Source: JACVRW01 sp963850205 (GTDB lineage Bacteria; Actinomycetota; Thermoleophilia; Solirubrobacterales; Thermoleophilaceae). From it: a stretch of 64,000 nt of DNA. The stretch is taken from the NCBI GenBank assembly GCA_963850205.1, contig CAWKKJ010000011.1:398383-462382 (forward strand). Direction: 5' to 3'. Numbering within the stretch: the first letter of the stretch is position 1; each line of letters begins with the position of its first letter. Below are positions 18,614-27,461 of the stretch, piece after piece. Position numbers and translations under genes: made by a program. Under the pieces are notes generated by a model. The model did not search any database and was not told where the DNA came from. It was given only the letters and a program-made list of their open reading frames with translations.

Positions 18614-19341
18614 GCCCGCTCCCTCACCGCTTGGCGCGCCATCAGGCGCGCGTAGCCGCGCACCGTGGGCATCACCCGCAGCTTGCTCTCGCCCTGCCGT
18701 CGCGACCAGTCGAGCGACACCGGCACCTCGGCCACCCGGGCGTCCATCCGCCCGAGCTTGATCAGGATCTCCGCCTTGCAGGCGAAGCCAGGCTCGCGGA
18801 TCAGGTCGTCGCCGTAGCGCGCGTAGGCGGCGCGCAGCGCGTGTGCCCGGTAGACACGGAAGAACGAGGAGACGGTGCTCGCGTCCAGCTTGGCCGCGCG
18901 GCGGATCACATACGACGCCGCGCTGGAGAGCAGGCGGCGAAAGCGCCCGACGTTCACCAGCTCGCCGCCCTTGTGATGGCTGGCCAGGACCACGTCCGCG
19001 CCGTCGCGGGCGTGGCCCAGCATGCTCTCCAGCGCGTCGAGGTCGCTGGTGGTGTCGCCCTCGAGAGTCACCACGAAGCTGTTATCGGAGGCCAGCTCGA
19101 GCGCCCGGCGAAAGCCCCGGTCGAAGGCGCGGCCCGGCCCTTGGTTTACCTCCAGCCGGATCACCTCCACCGGCAGCGGTCCCGCGTACTCGGCGGCCAC
19201 CCGGGCGGTGCCGTCCTGCGAGCCGTCGTCGACCACGATCAGCCGGCCGTCGGTCCACAGCTCGGGCCGGGACTCCAGGTCGCCGATCAGCCGAGGCAGG
19301 TTGGCCTCCTCGTTGTAGGCGGGGACGACGAAGAGGTTCAT
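18610..19341 (-). CDS. GT2 family glycosyltransferase (dolichyl-phosphate mannose synthase-like)
   Basis: ATG at 19341 within TGATG, sharing bases with the stop of the sugar transferase. The 243-residue protein reads MNLFVVPAYNEEANLPRLIG, LIVVDDGSQDGTARVAAEYA, NQGPGRAFDRGFRRAL and VVTLEGDTTSDLDALESML, where the acidic EGDTTSD takes the DxD role. DPMS-like enzymes move a sugar from a nucleotide donor to polyprenyl phosphate. No C-terminal membrane helices are present. Confidence 0.85.
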   Translation of the reverse strand: MNLFVVPAYNEEANLPRLIGDLESRPELWTDGRLIVVDDGSQDGTARVAAEYAGPLPVEVIRLEVNQGPGRAFDRGFRRALELASDNSFVVTLEGDTTSDLDALESMLGHARDGADVVLASHHKGGELVNVGRFRRLLSSAASYVIRRAAKLDASTVSSFFRVYRAHALRAAYARYGDDLIREPGFACKAEILIKLGRMDARVAEVPVSLDWSRRQGESKLRVMPTVRGYARLMARQAVRERA

Positions 19342-20831
19342 CAGTACGCCCCCCTCCGCGACAGCACCACCGGGATCGTCTGGCAGAGGATCTTGATGTC
19401 CCACCAGAGCGACCAGTTGGTCACGTAGATGTAGTCGAGCTTGACCATCTCGTCGAAGGGCATGTCGTTGCGCCCGAGCACCTGCCACAGGCCCGTGATG
19501 CCGGGCGTCAGGTCGAGACGGCGCTTGGCCCAGCCGGTGATCTGGCTGGACTCGTGGATCACGAAGGGCCGCGGGCCCACCAGGCTCATCTCGCCTCTGA
19601 GCACGTTCCAGAGCTGCGGCAGCTCGTCGATGCTCGTCTCCCTCAGGAAGCGGCCGACGCGGGTCACGCGCGGGTCCTGCTTGATCTTGAACAGGGCGCC
19701 GCTCACCTCGTTCTGGGAGGCGAGGGCCTGCCGCTGGGCCTCCGCGCCGTCGAACATGGTCCGGAACTTCACGATTCGGAAGACGCTGCCGCCGCGACCG
19801 TGGCGCTCCTGGCGGAAGAACACCGGCCCGCGGCTGTCGAGCCTGATGGCCAGCGCCGTGAGGGCCAGCAGCGGCGAGAGCGCCAGGAGGCCGAGGCCGG
19901 CCGCGGTGATGTCGACGCCGCGCTTGAGGAAGCGCACGCTGCGCGACAGGCGCATCTGCGGGAGGTTCACCACCGGCATGCCCTCGAGCTCCTGGATCTG
20001 GGCGTTGGAGGCGAAGACCTCGAAGTAGCGCGGCACGATCGACAGGTGCACGTCGGGGCGCCGGGCGGCCCGCAGCAGGTTGAGGGTGTCCTCGTAGGAG
20101 GACTGCGAGAAGGCCAGGATCACCCAATCGATCTCCAGCTCGTCGACCAGCCGGGGCAGCTCGGAGGGGCGGCCGATCAGCGGGGCCTCGCCACCCTGTT
20201 CGGCCTCCTCGTCGACGAAGCCGACGAGATCGAGCCCGTACTCCGGATGGGAGCGGATCTTGCGCTCGACCACCTGTCCCACGTCCCCGGCGCCCACGAT
20301 CAGGGTGCGCCGCGGGTGCATGACCGCGGGGAAGACCCAGCTGCGCACCGTTCCGCGCAGCAGCAGCACCAGAGGCAGGGCCGTGGCGAGGAACATGGCG
20401 GCCTCGACGGGGAAGACGATCTCCACGCCCCCGACCCGCCTCATCACCTGACTGGCCAGGAGGAACAGCAGCGAGCCGGCCAGCAGCGCGTGGAACAGGT
20501 CCCCAACCTCGTCGAAGGTGGCGAGCGAGATGCTGCGCGCCTGGCGCTCGTAGAGGTTGTAGGCGGTGAAGATGGTGATCCAGACCGGCAGCACCAGGGC
20601 GGCCACCACGATCACGAGCCATGTCGGAGCGATGAGCGCCGGAGGGGCCACCGCGTCGGCCACGGCGTAGGTGATCGCGAGGGCGATCACCAGCGCGAGC
20701 GCGTCCGCTCCGATCAGGATCCACGTGCGCCCGCGCGAAAGCGCGCCCGCGCGACGGGACGCGCTTCGCGCCCTCAGGACGCCTGCCGGCGCCTCCTGGG
20801 CAGCCGCCATGGGCGACTCCGAAGGGCTCAT
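19341..20831 (-). CDS. Polyprenyl glycosylphosphotransferase (priming sugar transferase, WbaP/WcaJ-type)
   Basis: 496 residues. Four N-terminal membrane helices (about 37-165) are followed by a CoA-binding-like Rossmann domain (RRTLIVGAGDVGQVVERKI), another membrane segment (ITAAGLGLLALSPLLALTAL) and the bacterial sugar transferase domain: GPVFFRQERHGRGG, FRIVKFRTMF, SIDELPQLWNVLRGEMSLVG, then PGITGLWQVLGRND. This enzyme transfers a sugar-1-phosphate to undecaprenyl phosphate and starts repeat-unit synthesis. Its ATG overlaps the stop of the LuxR-type gene (ATGA), so regulator and priming enzyme are made from one message. Confidence 0.92.
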   Translation of the reverse strand: MSPSESPMAAAQEAPAGVLRARSASRRAGALSRGRTWILIGADALALVIALAITYAVADAVAPPALIAPTWLVIVVAALVLPVWITIFTAYNLYERQARSISLATFDEVGDLFHALLAGSLLFLLASQVMRRVGGVEIVFPVEAAMFLATALPLVLLLRGTVRSWVFPAVMHPRRTLIVGAGDVGQVVERKIRSHPEYGLDLVGFVDEEAEQGGEAPLIGRPSELPRLVDELEIDWVILAFSQSSYEDTLNLLRAARRPDVHLSIVPRYFEVFASNAQIQELEGMPVVNLPQMRLSRSVRFLKRGVDITAAGLGLLALSPLLALTALAIRLDSRGPVFFRQERHGRGGSVFRIVKFRTMFDGAEAQRQALASQNEVSGALFKIKQDPRVTRVGRFLRETSIDELPQLWNVLRGEMSLVGPRPFVIHESSQITGWAKRRLDLTPGITGLWQVLGRNDMPFDEMVKLDYIYVTNWSLWWDIKILCQTIPVVLSRRGAY

Positions 20832-21544
20832 CGCCAGCGCTCTCCGGAGACGACCGGGACAGGGACCTCGTCCAGGTCCACGTCCAGGACGCTGGACCCC
20901 AAGCCCTCGTCGGGGTCGAGCAGCAGCGCCGCAGCCTCGGTCCGCGAACGGACGCCCAGCTTCTGGAAGGCGGTGGCCAGATGGCTCTTGACCGTGCTCT
21001 CGGCCAGGTACAGGCGGTCGGCGATCTGCCGGTTGCCGAGGCCCCTCGCCGCCATGGCGAGGACCTGCTTCTCGCGGTGCGAGAAGGCCGGCTTGAAGAG
21101 GCAGCGCTGGAGGGACCGGGGAAGCGACACGTGGCCGACAAGGACGGACCAGGCCGTGGCCGCCAGCGTGGCCTCGAGCTCGGAGTCGTAGACGATGCCC
21201 GTGGCTCCGGCGCCGAGCGCCTGGCGCACGCTGGTGCCCTCCCTGCCCGTGGACACCAGCACCACGCTTCCCTCATCGAGCCCCTCGGCGAGCGTTCGCA
21301 GGCTACCGAGACCGGTGCGGGTGGAGGGATCGCACGCGAGGATGACGATCTCGGGCTCGGCGCCGCCCGCCTTCGCCTCGAAGAGCTCCTCCACCGAGCC
21401 GGCGAGGTCGAGGACCGGGAGGCCCGATGCGCTCAGCGCCGAGCTGATCCGGCGAGCAGCAAGCTGGTCGGCCGCGACGACCGCAATGTCGATCGCGCGG
21501 TCCGAGAGATGCGCAGGTTGGGGAGACACCGGCGTGGACGCCAT
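20828..21544 (-). CDS. Two-component-type response regulator with LuxR HTH
   Basis: 238 residues from the ATG at 21544. The N-terminal receiver-like domain (IAVVAADQLAARRISSAL, VILACDPSTR with a possible phospho-acceptor Asp, VVLVSTGREG) lacks a full acidic pair. The C-terminal LuxR/GerE domain is clear: FSHREKQVLAMAARGLGNRQ and IADRLYLAESTVKSHLATAF. It heads the nine-gene operon and probably controls it. No histidine kinase gene is close by. Confidence 0.82.
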   Translation of the reverse strand: MASTPVSPQPAHLSDRAIDIAVVAADQLAARRISSALSASGLPVLDLAGSVEELFEAKAGGAEPEIVILACDPSTRTGLGSLRTLAEGLDEGSVVLVSTGREGTSVRQALGAGATGIVYDSELEATLAATAWSVLVGHVSLPRSLQRCLFKPAFSHREKQVLAMAARGLGNRQIADRLYLAESTVKSHLATAFQKLGVRSRTEAAALLLDPDEGLGSSVLDVDLDEVPVPVVSGERWR

Positions 21545-21597
21545 CGACCTATGAACGGACCGGCCCCCCTTGTCCTTTCGCGGGCCTTTGGTCGGAT

Positions 21598-21969
21598 TCA
21601 CGGCCCGGTCGGTGTCAGCGGCTCTTCGAGCATGCGCTGGGCCACCCGGCCCGAGTCGAGATCGGCGATCAGGCAAAGAGTCGCGTGCGCGAGGAGGCGG
21701 TCCGCCGAAACCCGCTGGCGATCCGCCTCGCCCCTGATCTGGCGCCAGGCCTCGTCGTCTGTGTCGAGCTCCAGCTCGAGCCGGGAGTCGCCCACCTCGT
21801 CGGTCCGGAAGCGGGGGATCCAGTGAGCGGTGCGGGCCTCCGCGCGAGCGGACAGGAAGTGCCGCGCCGCGTGCTGCACGAACTCAGCGGGCGTGAGCGC
21901 GCAGCGCTCGGCCTCGGCTTCGAGGGCCAGACGGCCGAAAGGATCCAGCGCGAGCGTGACGGGCCTCAT
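21598..21969 (-). CDS. Tandem ribbon-helix-helix-like protein, paralog of 22763-23140
   Basis: 123 residues of no family I can name. The protein appears to contain two copies of an RHH/Arc-like unit: strand VTLALDPFG, helix LEAEAERCALT and helix PAEFVQHAARHFL, then strand RLELELDTDD, helix WRQIRGEADRQRVS and helix ADRLLAHATLCLIADLDSGR. Its second half closely resembles the second half of the protein at 22763-23140 (shared HA and ADLDSGRV). A DNA-binding role, perhaps regulating the divergent sigma factor, is inference. The start is the ATG at 21969. Confidence 0.7.
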   Translation of the reverse strand: MRPVTLALDPFGRLALEAEAERCALTPAEFVQHAARHFLSARAEARTAHWIPRFRTDEVGDSRLELELDTDDEAWRQIRGEADRQRVSADRLLAHATLCLIADLDSGRVAQRMLEEPLTPTGP

Positions 21970-22022
21970 AACCCACTAACGCGCGAGATCGGCCCGCCCC
22001 GGTACCGGATTCGGACCGACCT

Positions 22023-22034
22023 GACCCTAGGGTC
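22023..22034. promoter_or_regulatory. Perfect 12-base palindrome between the RHH-like and sigma genes
   Basis: GACCCTAGGGTC, in the 179-base divergent gap, 53 bases from the RHH-like start and 114 from the sigma start. A second CCCTAG occurs at about 22057. A candidate operator for one of the neighbouring regulators; not proven. Confidence 0.4.
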
Positions 22035-22148
22035 GAAGAAAAGTCTGGGGTCGCTCCCCTAGTGCGGAGTCCGAGAGCTCGGGCTACTGTGGCGGAACTT
22101 CGGACGCGGCTTTGGCCCCTCCGTCCGGAGACCGCAGGTCGAGGATCG

Positions 22149-22766
22149 ATGCAGGAACCAGCTTCCGTGACTACCTTTCGCGCTGCCCACACCCCCGGTC
22201 GGATGCCCTCGGGCGCCGGCAATCCCGACGCCCTCGTGCTGCAGGCCGTGGCGCGGGCCAAGGAGGGGGACATGAGCGCCTTCGACTTCCTCTACGTCCG
22301 CTTCGCCGACGACGTCCAGGGCTACGTCAACAGCATCGTGCGCGACCCGCACACGGCTGAGGACCTCACCCAGAACGTGTTCGCGAAGCTCATGAAGTCC
22401 ATTCACAAGTACGAGCCGCGCGACGTTCCCTTCGCCGCCTGGATCCTGCGGGTGGCCCGCAACGTCGCCCTCGACCATCTGCGCGCACGACGTCAGATCC
22501 CCTTCGAAGAGGTGCGCACCACCGACGAGGGTCAGGACGAGGAAAGCTTCGACCGGCTCGAGTGCCTGCGCGAGGCGCTGCTACGGCTGCCTCCGGATCA
22601 GCGCGAGGTTCTGGTGCTGCGCCACATCGCCGGCCTCACCCCCGGCGAGATCGCGGACCGGCTGGGCAAGACCGAGGGCTCGGTGCACGGGCTCCATCAT
22701 CGCGGCCGCGGAGCGCTCCAGGACGCGCTGCGCGAGCTCGAGGCCGCGCCGGTCACCGCCGCCTAA
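22149..22766 (+). CDS. ECF-type RNA polymerase sigma-70 factor
   Basis: 205 residues from ATG 22149, preceded by GAGG at good spacing. Region 2 is recognisable (AFDFLYVRFADDVQGYVNSI, HTAEDLTQNVFAKLMKSI, PFAAWILRVARNVALDHLRA), as is region 4 (LLRLPPDQREVLVLRHIAGL, TPGEIADRLGKTEGSVHGLH). No anti-sigma or zinc-binding membrane protein is next to it; instead two paralogous tandem RHH-like genes flank it. Its stop overlaps the convergent RHH-like gene by 4 bases. Confidence 0.9.
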   Translation: MQEPASVTTFRAAHTPGRMPSGAGNPDALVLQAVARAKEGDMSAFDFLYVRFADDVQGYVNSIVRDPHTAEDLTQNVFAKLMKSIHKYEPRDVPFAAWILRVARNVALDHLRARRQIPFEEVRTTDEGQDEESFDRLECLREALLRLPPDQREVLVLRHIAGLTPGEIADRLGKTEGSVHGLHHRGRGALQDALRELEAAPVTAA

Positions 22767-23140
22767 AGCTCTTCGTCCAGCGCCTCACCCAGGCGGTCGG
22801 AGACCCGGCCGCTGTCCAGATCGGCGAGGAAGTACATCAGGGCGTGCTCGGCCAACCGCTCGGGGCTCACCTGCTGGCGCCCGGCCTCCTCTTCGAGGGC
22901 GTCGACCGTCTCCTCGTCGAGCCTCACCTGGAGCTCCGGTCCCCGGTTGGGCGCCGTCCCCAGGAAGGCGGGTACCCGCCAGGCCGCCCGTCCGAGCTCG
23001 CGATCGGAGAGGTAGTACACGAGGGCGGTGCGCACCACGGCGCTGCGCGCGCTGTCGCTCTTGGTCGCCTTCAGGGCGTCTTGGCCGAAGGCCTCGATGT
23101 GGAGCGCGATGCTCGTCGGCATGACCAATCTGAGTCCCAT
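22763..23140 (-). CDS. Tandem ribbon-helix-helix-like protein, paralog of 21598-21969
   Basis: 125 residues from ATG 23140, chosen because GGGAGG lies 8 bases upstream; a GTG at 23149 would sit right against that site. Like its paralog it holds two RHH-like units: SIALHIEAFGQDALK with SARSAVVRTALVYYLSDR, and ELQVRLDEETVDALEEEAG with SPERLAEHALMYFLADLDSG. The end is acidic (EALDEEL). A monomer with two RHH units could fold as a pseudo-dimer. Function unknown; the sequence suggests DNA binding. Confidence 0.7.
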   Translation of the reverse strand: MGLRLVMPTSIALHIEAFGQDALKATKSDSARSAVVRTALVYYLSDRELGRAAWRVPAFLGTAPNRGPELQVRLDEETVDALEEEAGRQQVSPERLAEHALMYFLADLDSGRVSDRLGEALDEEL

Positions 23141-23260
23141 TGTGTACACCTCCCAGGACGTGGGGACAGGGGCGGTGGCCGGAAAGCCCCCACCCGGGGG
23201 ATCTCGCCGTGATGCCCAGCCAACGCGGGAGGCGGCCGCGGAGGGCCGCGAATCAGCCCT

Positions 23261-26159
23261 TTATGGGCCCATGGCGCCGCGGAGCTCCGTCCGGCTCGAC
23301 ACGCCCAGCTTCTTGTAGGCGTGCTTCAAATGCCACTCCACGGTCTTGACGGTCACATAGAGAGAACGGGCGATCTCGCGGTTGGTCAGGCCCTCGGCGG
23401 CCAGGGCCGCCACCTCGCGCTCGCGAGCGGTCAGGGCCTCCACACCCTCCATCGCCGTGCGCCGCGGCCGCGCTCCTGCGGCGGCCAGCTCGCTCCGGGC
23501 CCGGTCGACCAGCCGCTTGGCGCCGCAGCGCAGCGCCAGGTCGAGGCCGCGGTGAAGCGGCTCGCGGGCCAGGCGCCGCTTGCGGCCGCGCCGCAGCGCG
23601 CCGCCGTAGTCCACGAGAGCCCGGGCCCGCTCCAGCGCTGCCTGGGAATGGTCCAGACGCTCCACCGCCTGCTCCAGGAGGGCCAGGCCCTCCTCACCCT
23701 CGTGGAGTGCGCCCAGGTTCCGCAGCGCCGCGCCGATGGCGCCCGGGGCCCCCGCGGCCTCGGCCAGCGCGAGCTCCTCGCCTGCGAGGGCGATCGCCTC
23801 GTCGGTGCGCCCCATAAGGGCGTGAGCCGACGCGGCCTCGGCGCGCCAGGGCATCACCGCCGGGTTGAGCACCCCGGCCCCCACGAGCCGCTCGCCGCAG
23901 CGCAGGAAGTCCTGCAGCGCCTGCTCGGGCTCGCCGTTCAGCAGAGCGAAGCGGCCGCGGGAGGCCAGCAGCGCCACCTTGCCGGGCGACGCCTCCTGTG
24001 CCGCGATCCGCTCGCCGGCCTCGAGGTGCTCCCGGGCGCCGTCCGCGTCGCCGCTCTCGATCAGGGCGTCCGCGAGCACGGAATGCACCGAGGGCAGGGC
24101 CAGCCGCCAGCCGTAGCGCTCGGCATTGAGCGCGCTCTTGGCGTCCACCACCGCATCGGTGAGCCGCCCGCGGCGCATGATGGCCAGGCTGCGGAAGTGG
24201 CTCGCGGTGGCCAGGCCGAGCACCGATCCGCGCGTGCGGGCCTCCTCCACCGCGGCGGTCAGGGCCGCCTCGGCGGTGGACAGGTCCTCGCCCAGCACCA
24301 GGGCGCACGCGGCCAGGTAGTAGGTGATGCCGTCCGCGGTCTCGTCGTCGAGCAGGGCTCCTCGGTGGAGGGCGCGCGCCGCCAGCTCCACGGCCTCCTC
24401 CCGGGGCGCGCCTCGCAGCGCGGCCTCCAGCGCGGCGTGGGCCAGCAGCGCCCGCTTGGCCGGGGTGTCGGCAGCGACCGGAGGCGCCGGCCGGGGCGAG
24501 GTCCGTCCAGGTGCCGGGCGCAGCCAGGCGGGCCACGGTGGCGTGCGCCGTCTGCAGCCGGCTGCGCAGCTCGGACTCCTCCTCCCCGGCGTCCCGCAGA
24601 CCCCGCTCCAGCGACGTGCGCGCGTCGGCGAGCCGGCCCCGGGCCACGAGCGTCCTGCCGGTGCAGAGGGCGGCGCGAGCCCGCTCGCCCGGGTCGGTCG
24701 CCAGCTCGATGGCCTCGGTCAGCCGCGCCACCGCCTGGGGCTCGCCCGCGGTGGCCTCGGCCCGGCCCAGCTCCAGCACGAGTTCCGCCCGTCGCTCGCG
24801 CACGGGCGGCTCCTCGAGCGCGCGGCGGAGGTAGCGCACGGCGAGGCCCGGCTCGCCGCGCTCCCGCGCCTGGTCCGCGGCGGTGCTGAGGGCGTCCACG
24901 GCCCCCTCGCTGCCCGACTTGCTCGCTCCCAGCAGCTGGGCGGCCACCACGTCGGGCGGGGCGTCGTCGTCGGACAGCAGCTGGGCCGCCTGGAGGTGGA
25001 GCTCAGCCCGGCGGCCGAGCGGCAGTTCCGCCTCCACGGCCGTCCGGACGATCGGCTGCGTGAAGGCTATGCGCTCGCCCGGGACCAGGATCCCCGCGGC
25101 GCAGAGCGCGTCGACCAGGTCCGCGGCGCGGGGCCGCTCCACCCGTGCCAGCTCGGCAGCCTGGCGCAACTGGCCCCCGGGACCGAGGACCGAGATGGCC
25201 TGCAGCAGGGAGACGGCGTCCGGGCCGAGGCCGGCGGCGCGCCGCAGCAGCCACCGGGCGGTCGCCTCCGGCGCCAGGGCGCCGACCTCGTCCGGCGTGC
25301 CCACGCGCGGCTCGGCGCCGTTCGCCGGTAGGGCCGCCGCCAGCTGCTCCACCAGCAGCGGGTTCCCGGCGGTGACCGCATGGGCCTCCCGGCAGCTGCT
25401 CTCCGGCACGTCCTGGCCGGTCAGACGCCGCAGGAGCTCGGCCGTCGCCTCGGGGCTGAGCGGCTCGAGCCGGGTCCGGACGGTCAGGGGATGGGCCAGC
25501 AGGTGATCGAGCACGCCCGGGCCCGGGCCCGGCAACGCCGATCCGCAGGCGAGGACCAGCATCAGCGGCAGCTCCTCCATTCGCTCGCTCAGGTAGAGCA
25601 GGAAGCGCAGCGTGGCCGGATCGCAGCTGTCGGCGTCGTCGACCAGCAGGACGAGCGGGCGGACGGCCGCCAGGTTCTCGCTGAGCCGGTACAGCCCCCG
25701 TAGCAACGACGCCTGGTCCCCCGCGGCCGGGCCCTGCGGTCCCGGCACCAGCAGCGGGGCCGCCAGGACAGCCGGGCCGGAGAGAAGCCGGTCCCGCTCC
25801 TCCGCCGGAGCGCCGGCCACGGTCTCTTCGAACAGCTGGAGGACGCCCCCGAAGGTCAGGTCGCGCTCGTGCTCGCGCCCAGTGGCGGCGAGCACGCAGG
25901 CGTCGGGCCCGGGCAGCCCGCTCTCGGCCGCCCGCATCAGAGCGGTCTTCCCCAGGCCGCATCCGCCCTCGAGGACCACCACCGAGCCGTCGCCGCCAAG
26001 GGCCCGCCTCGCCCCGTCATGGAGCACCCCGAGCTGGCCGCCCCGCTCGAGCAGAAGCCCCGCCGCCGCCGCCTGGTCCGTGGCGAGCGTCAACGGCCGA
26101 GACGGGCTCGGTTGAGGGGGTGAGGGCAGGCGCGGGCCTGCTGATGACCGGGCATTCAA
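23261..26159 (-). CDS. Large ATP-binding LuxR-family regulator (LAL/MalT-like), one frameshift
   Basis: About 966 residues if one shift near 24485 is repaired. It has an N-terminal AAA/NACHT-like ATPase with Walker A VLEGGCGLGKTALMRAAE and Walker B-like PLVLLVDDADSCDPATLRFL, a long middle of TPR-like helical repeats, and a C-terminal LuxR domain VEALTAREREVAALAAEGLT with NREIARSLYVTVKTVEWHLK. This is the LAL (large ATP-binding regulators of the LuxR family) architecture, typical for actinobacterial control of carbohydrate or secondary metabolism. The ATG at 26159 lacks a visible ribosome site, so the true start may lie a little further in. The gene is divergent from the DAG-kinase-like gene with a 157-base gap in which I see no clear element. 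Confidence 0.85.
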
Positions 26160-26316
26160 CGAAACGGGTCAGCGCTGGGCGGGGAAAGCGCTCGCCAGGC
26201 CGTCCGCTCGGCCAGGGAGCTCATCTCTAGTTGGCCACACCCACGAGGATTCGTCAAGGGGACGACCGCCCGGTGACCGGATCGCAACCGGGCCCGCCGG
26301 TAGGCTTCTCGTCTTC

Positions 26317-27307
26317 GTGGTCGGTGAAACCACCCTGGAGCGCGCCGAGGAGCTCGCCGAGCGCCTCCTGCCGGAGCGAACGCCCAAGCGCCGCATGCTC
26401 GTGATCGTGAACCCCTACGCGACCACGGTGTCCGACCGGCTGCGCAACCTGGTGGTCTACGCGCTGCAGTCGCGCTACGCCGTCGAGTCGATCGACACCG
26501 AGAAGAAGGACCACGCCACCCAGATCACGCGCGAGGCCGCCCAGGAGGGATACGACGTGGTGGTGGCCTTCGGCGGCGACGGCACCGTGAACGAGGCCGC
26601 CAACGGCCTCGTGGGGTCCGACACCCCGCTGACCTCACTCCCCGGCGGCTCGGCCAACGTGTGGTGCCGCACGCTCGGGATCCCCAACGACGTGGTCGAC
26701 GCCACCGAGCACCTGCTGCGGATGGCCGACGACTTCCGTCCCCGCAGGGTCGACCTCGGCCGGGTGAACGACCGCTGCTTCGTGTTCGCCTCCGGGGTGG
26801 GCCTGGACGCCTCCGTCGTGGAGCGCGTGGACGCCCACCCCTACCGCAAGGCCCGCTTCGGCGCCTGGTACTACAGCATCGCCGCCGTGGGGATCTTCAA
26901 CCGCCGGTACCTGGTGAACCCGCCGGTGGTCCGGGTGCGCGCCGGCGACACCGAGCTCACCGGGGTGACCGTGATCGTCCAGAACTCCGACCCCTTCACC
27001 TTCTTTCGCACCCGGCCCATCCGGGTGATCGAGCCCTCCGGCCTGCAGACCGGGTCGCTGTCGGTGGCGGTGCTCAAGCGCGCGACCGTCTGGGAGCTGC
27101 CCACGCTCATCCCGCGGCTGTTGTCCGGCCGCGCCAAGGCCGTGATGCGCCACCGCCAGGTCGAGCCCCTCGGGGAGCTCCAGGCACTGACCGTCGAGGC
27201 GCTCGACGAGCGCCCCTTCCCCGTCCAGGTGGACGGCGACTTACATCGGGGAGTTCGACGCGGTGGAGTACCGCGCCGTGCCGGGCGGGCTGGTGGCGGT
27301 TTCCTGA
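26317..27307 (+). CDS. Diacylglycerol kinase-like lipid kinase, one frameshift near the end
   Basis: GTG start. The protein contains MLVIVNPYATTVSDRLRN, the catalytic loop VAFGGDGTVNEAANGLVG and PLTSLPGGSANVWCRTLG, all typical of the DAGK_cat family that phosphorylates diacylglycerol or similar lipids. An extra T near 27241 shifts the last 22 residues; without it the protein reads VQVDGDYIGEFDAVEYRAVP and stops at 27305-27307, about 329 residues. It probably recycles membrane lipids. It stands alone. Confidence 0.85.
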
Positions 27308-27334
27308 CCGGAGCCCGTTGCGCAGGAGAAAGAG

Positions 27335-27364
27335 GACGGGGAGGGCCCGAAAGCCCTCCCCGTC
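27335..27364 (+). terminator. Long perfect hairpin after the lipid kinase
   Basis: 12-base perfect stem GACGGGGAGGGC / GCCCTCCCCGTC with a 6-base loop, 27 bases after the kinase stop. The symmetrical stem can also work for the convergent RTX gene. No T-run follows. Confidence 0.7.
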
Positions 27365-27431
27365 GGATGCCGGGACATGGGCCCGACCGCGCCCCAAAGG
27401 CGGAGTTGGGCGCGTGAATCAACAACGGGGG

Positions 27432-27449
27432 AACCGGCCCGGTTTTTTT
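27432..27449 (+). terminator. Hairpin with T-run between convergent genes
   Basis: AACCG / CGGTT stem with a 3-base loop, the right arm running on into a stretch of seven T in total. The only T-rich tract in this GC-rich neighbourhood, 12 bases before the stop of the convergent RTX gene; a likely Rho-independent terminator for rightward transcription. Confidence 0.45.
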
Positions 27450-27461
27450 GCGGCCTGGCGC

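Noticed and set aside
18843..21191. Long open frames on the opposite strand of real genes, for example 782 residues here and 502 residues at 14890-16398
   Set aside because: Shadow frames of high-GC coding DNA: no family motifs, strong Arg/Gly/Ala bias, and fully covered by well-supported genes on the other strand.
18610..21276. An 888-residue leftward reading frame covering GT2, sugar transferase and regulator DNA
   Set aside because: Only its last 243 residues are a real protein (the GT2); the rest is the wrong frame of the sugar transferase and regulator genes.
21598..23140. Toxin-antitoxin modules based on the RHH-like proteins
   Set aside because: No toxin-sized partner gene overlaps or adjoins either gene; the partner in between is a sigma factor.
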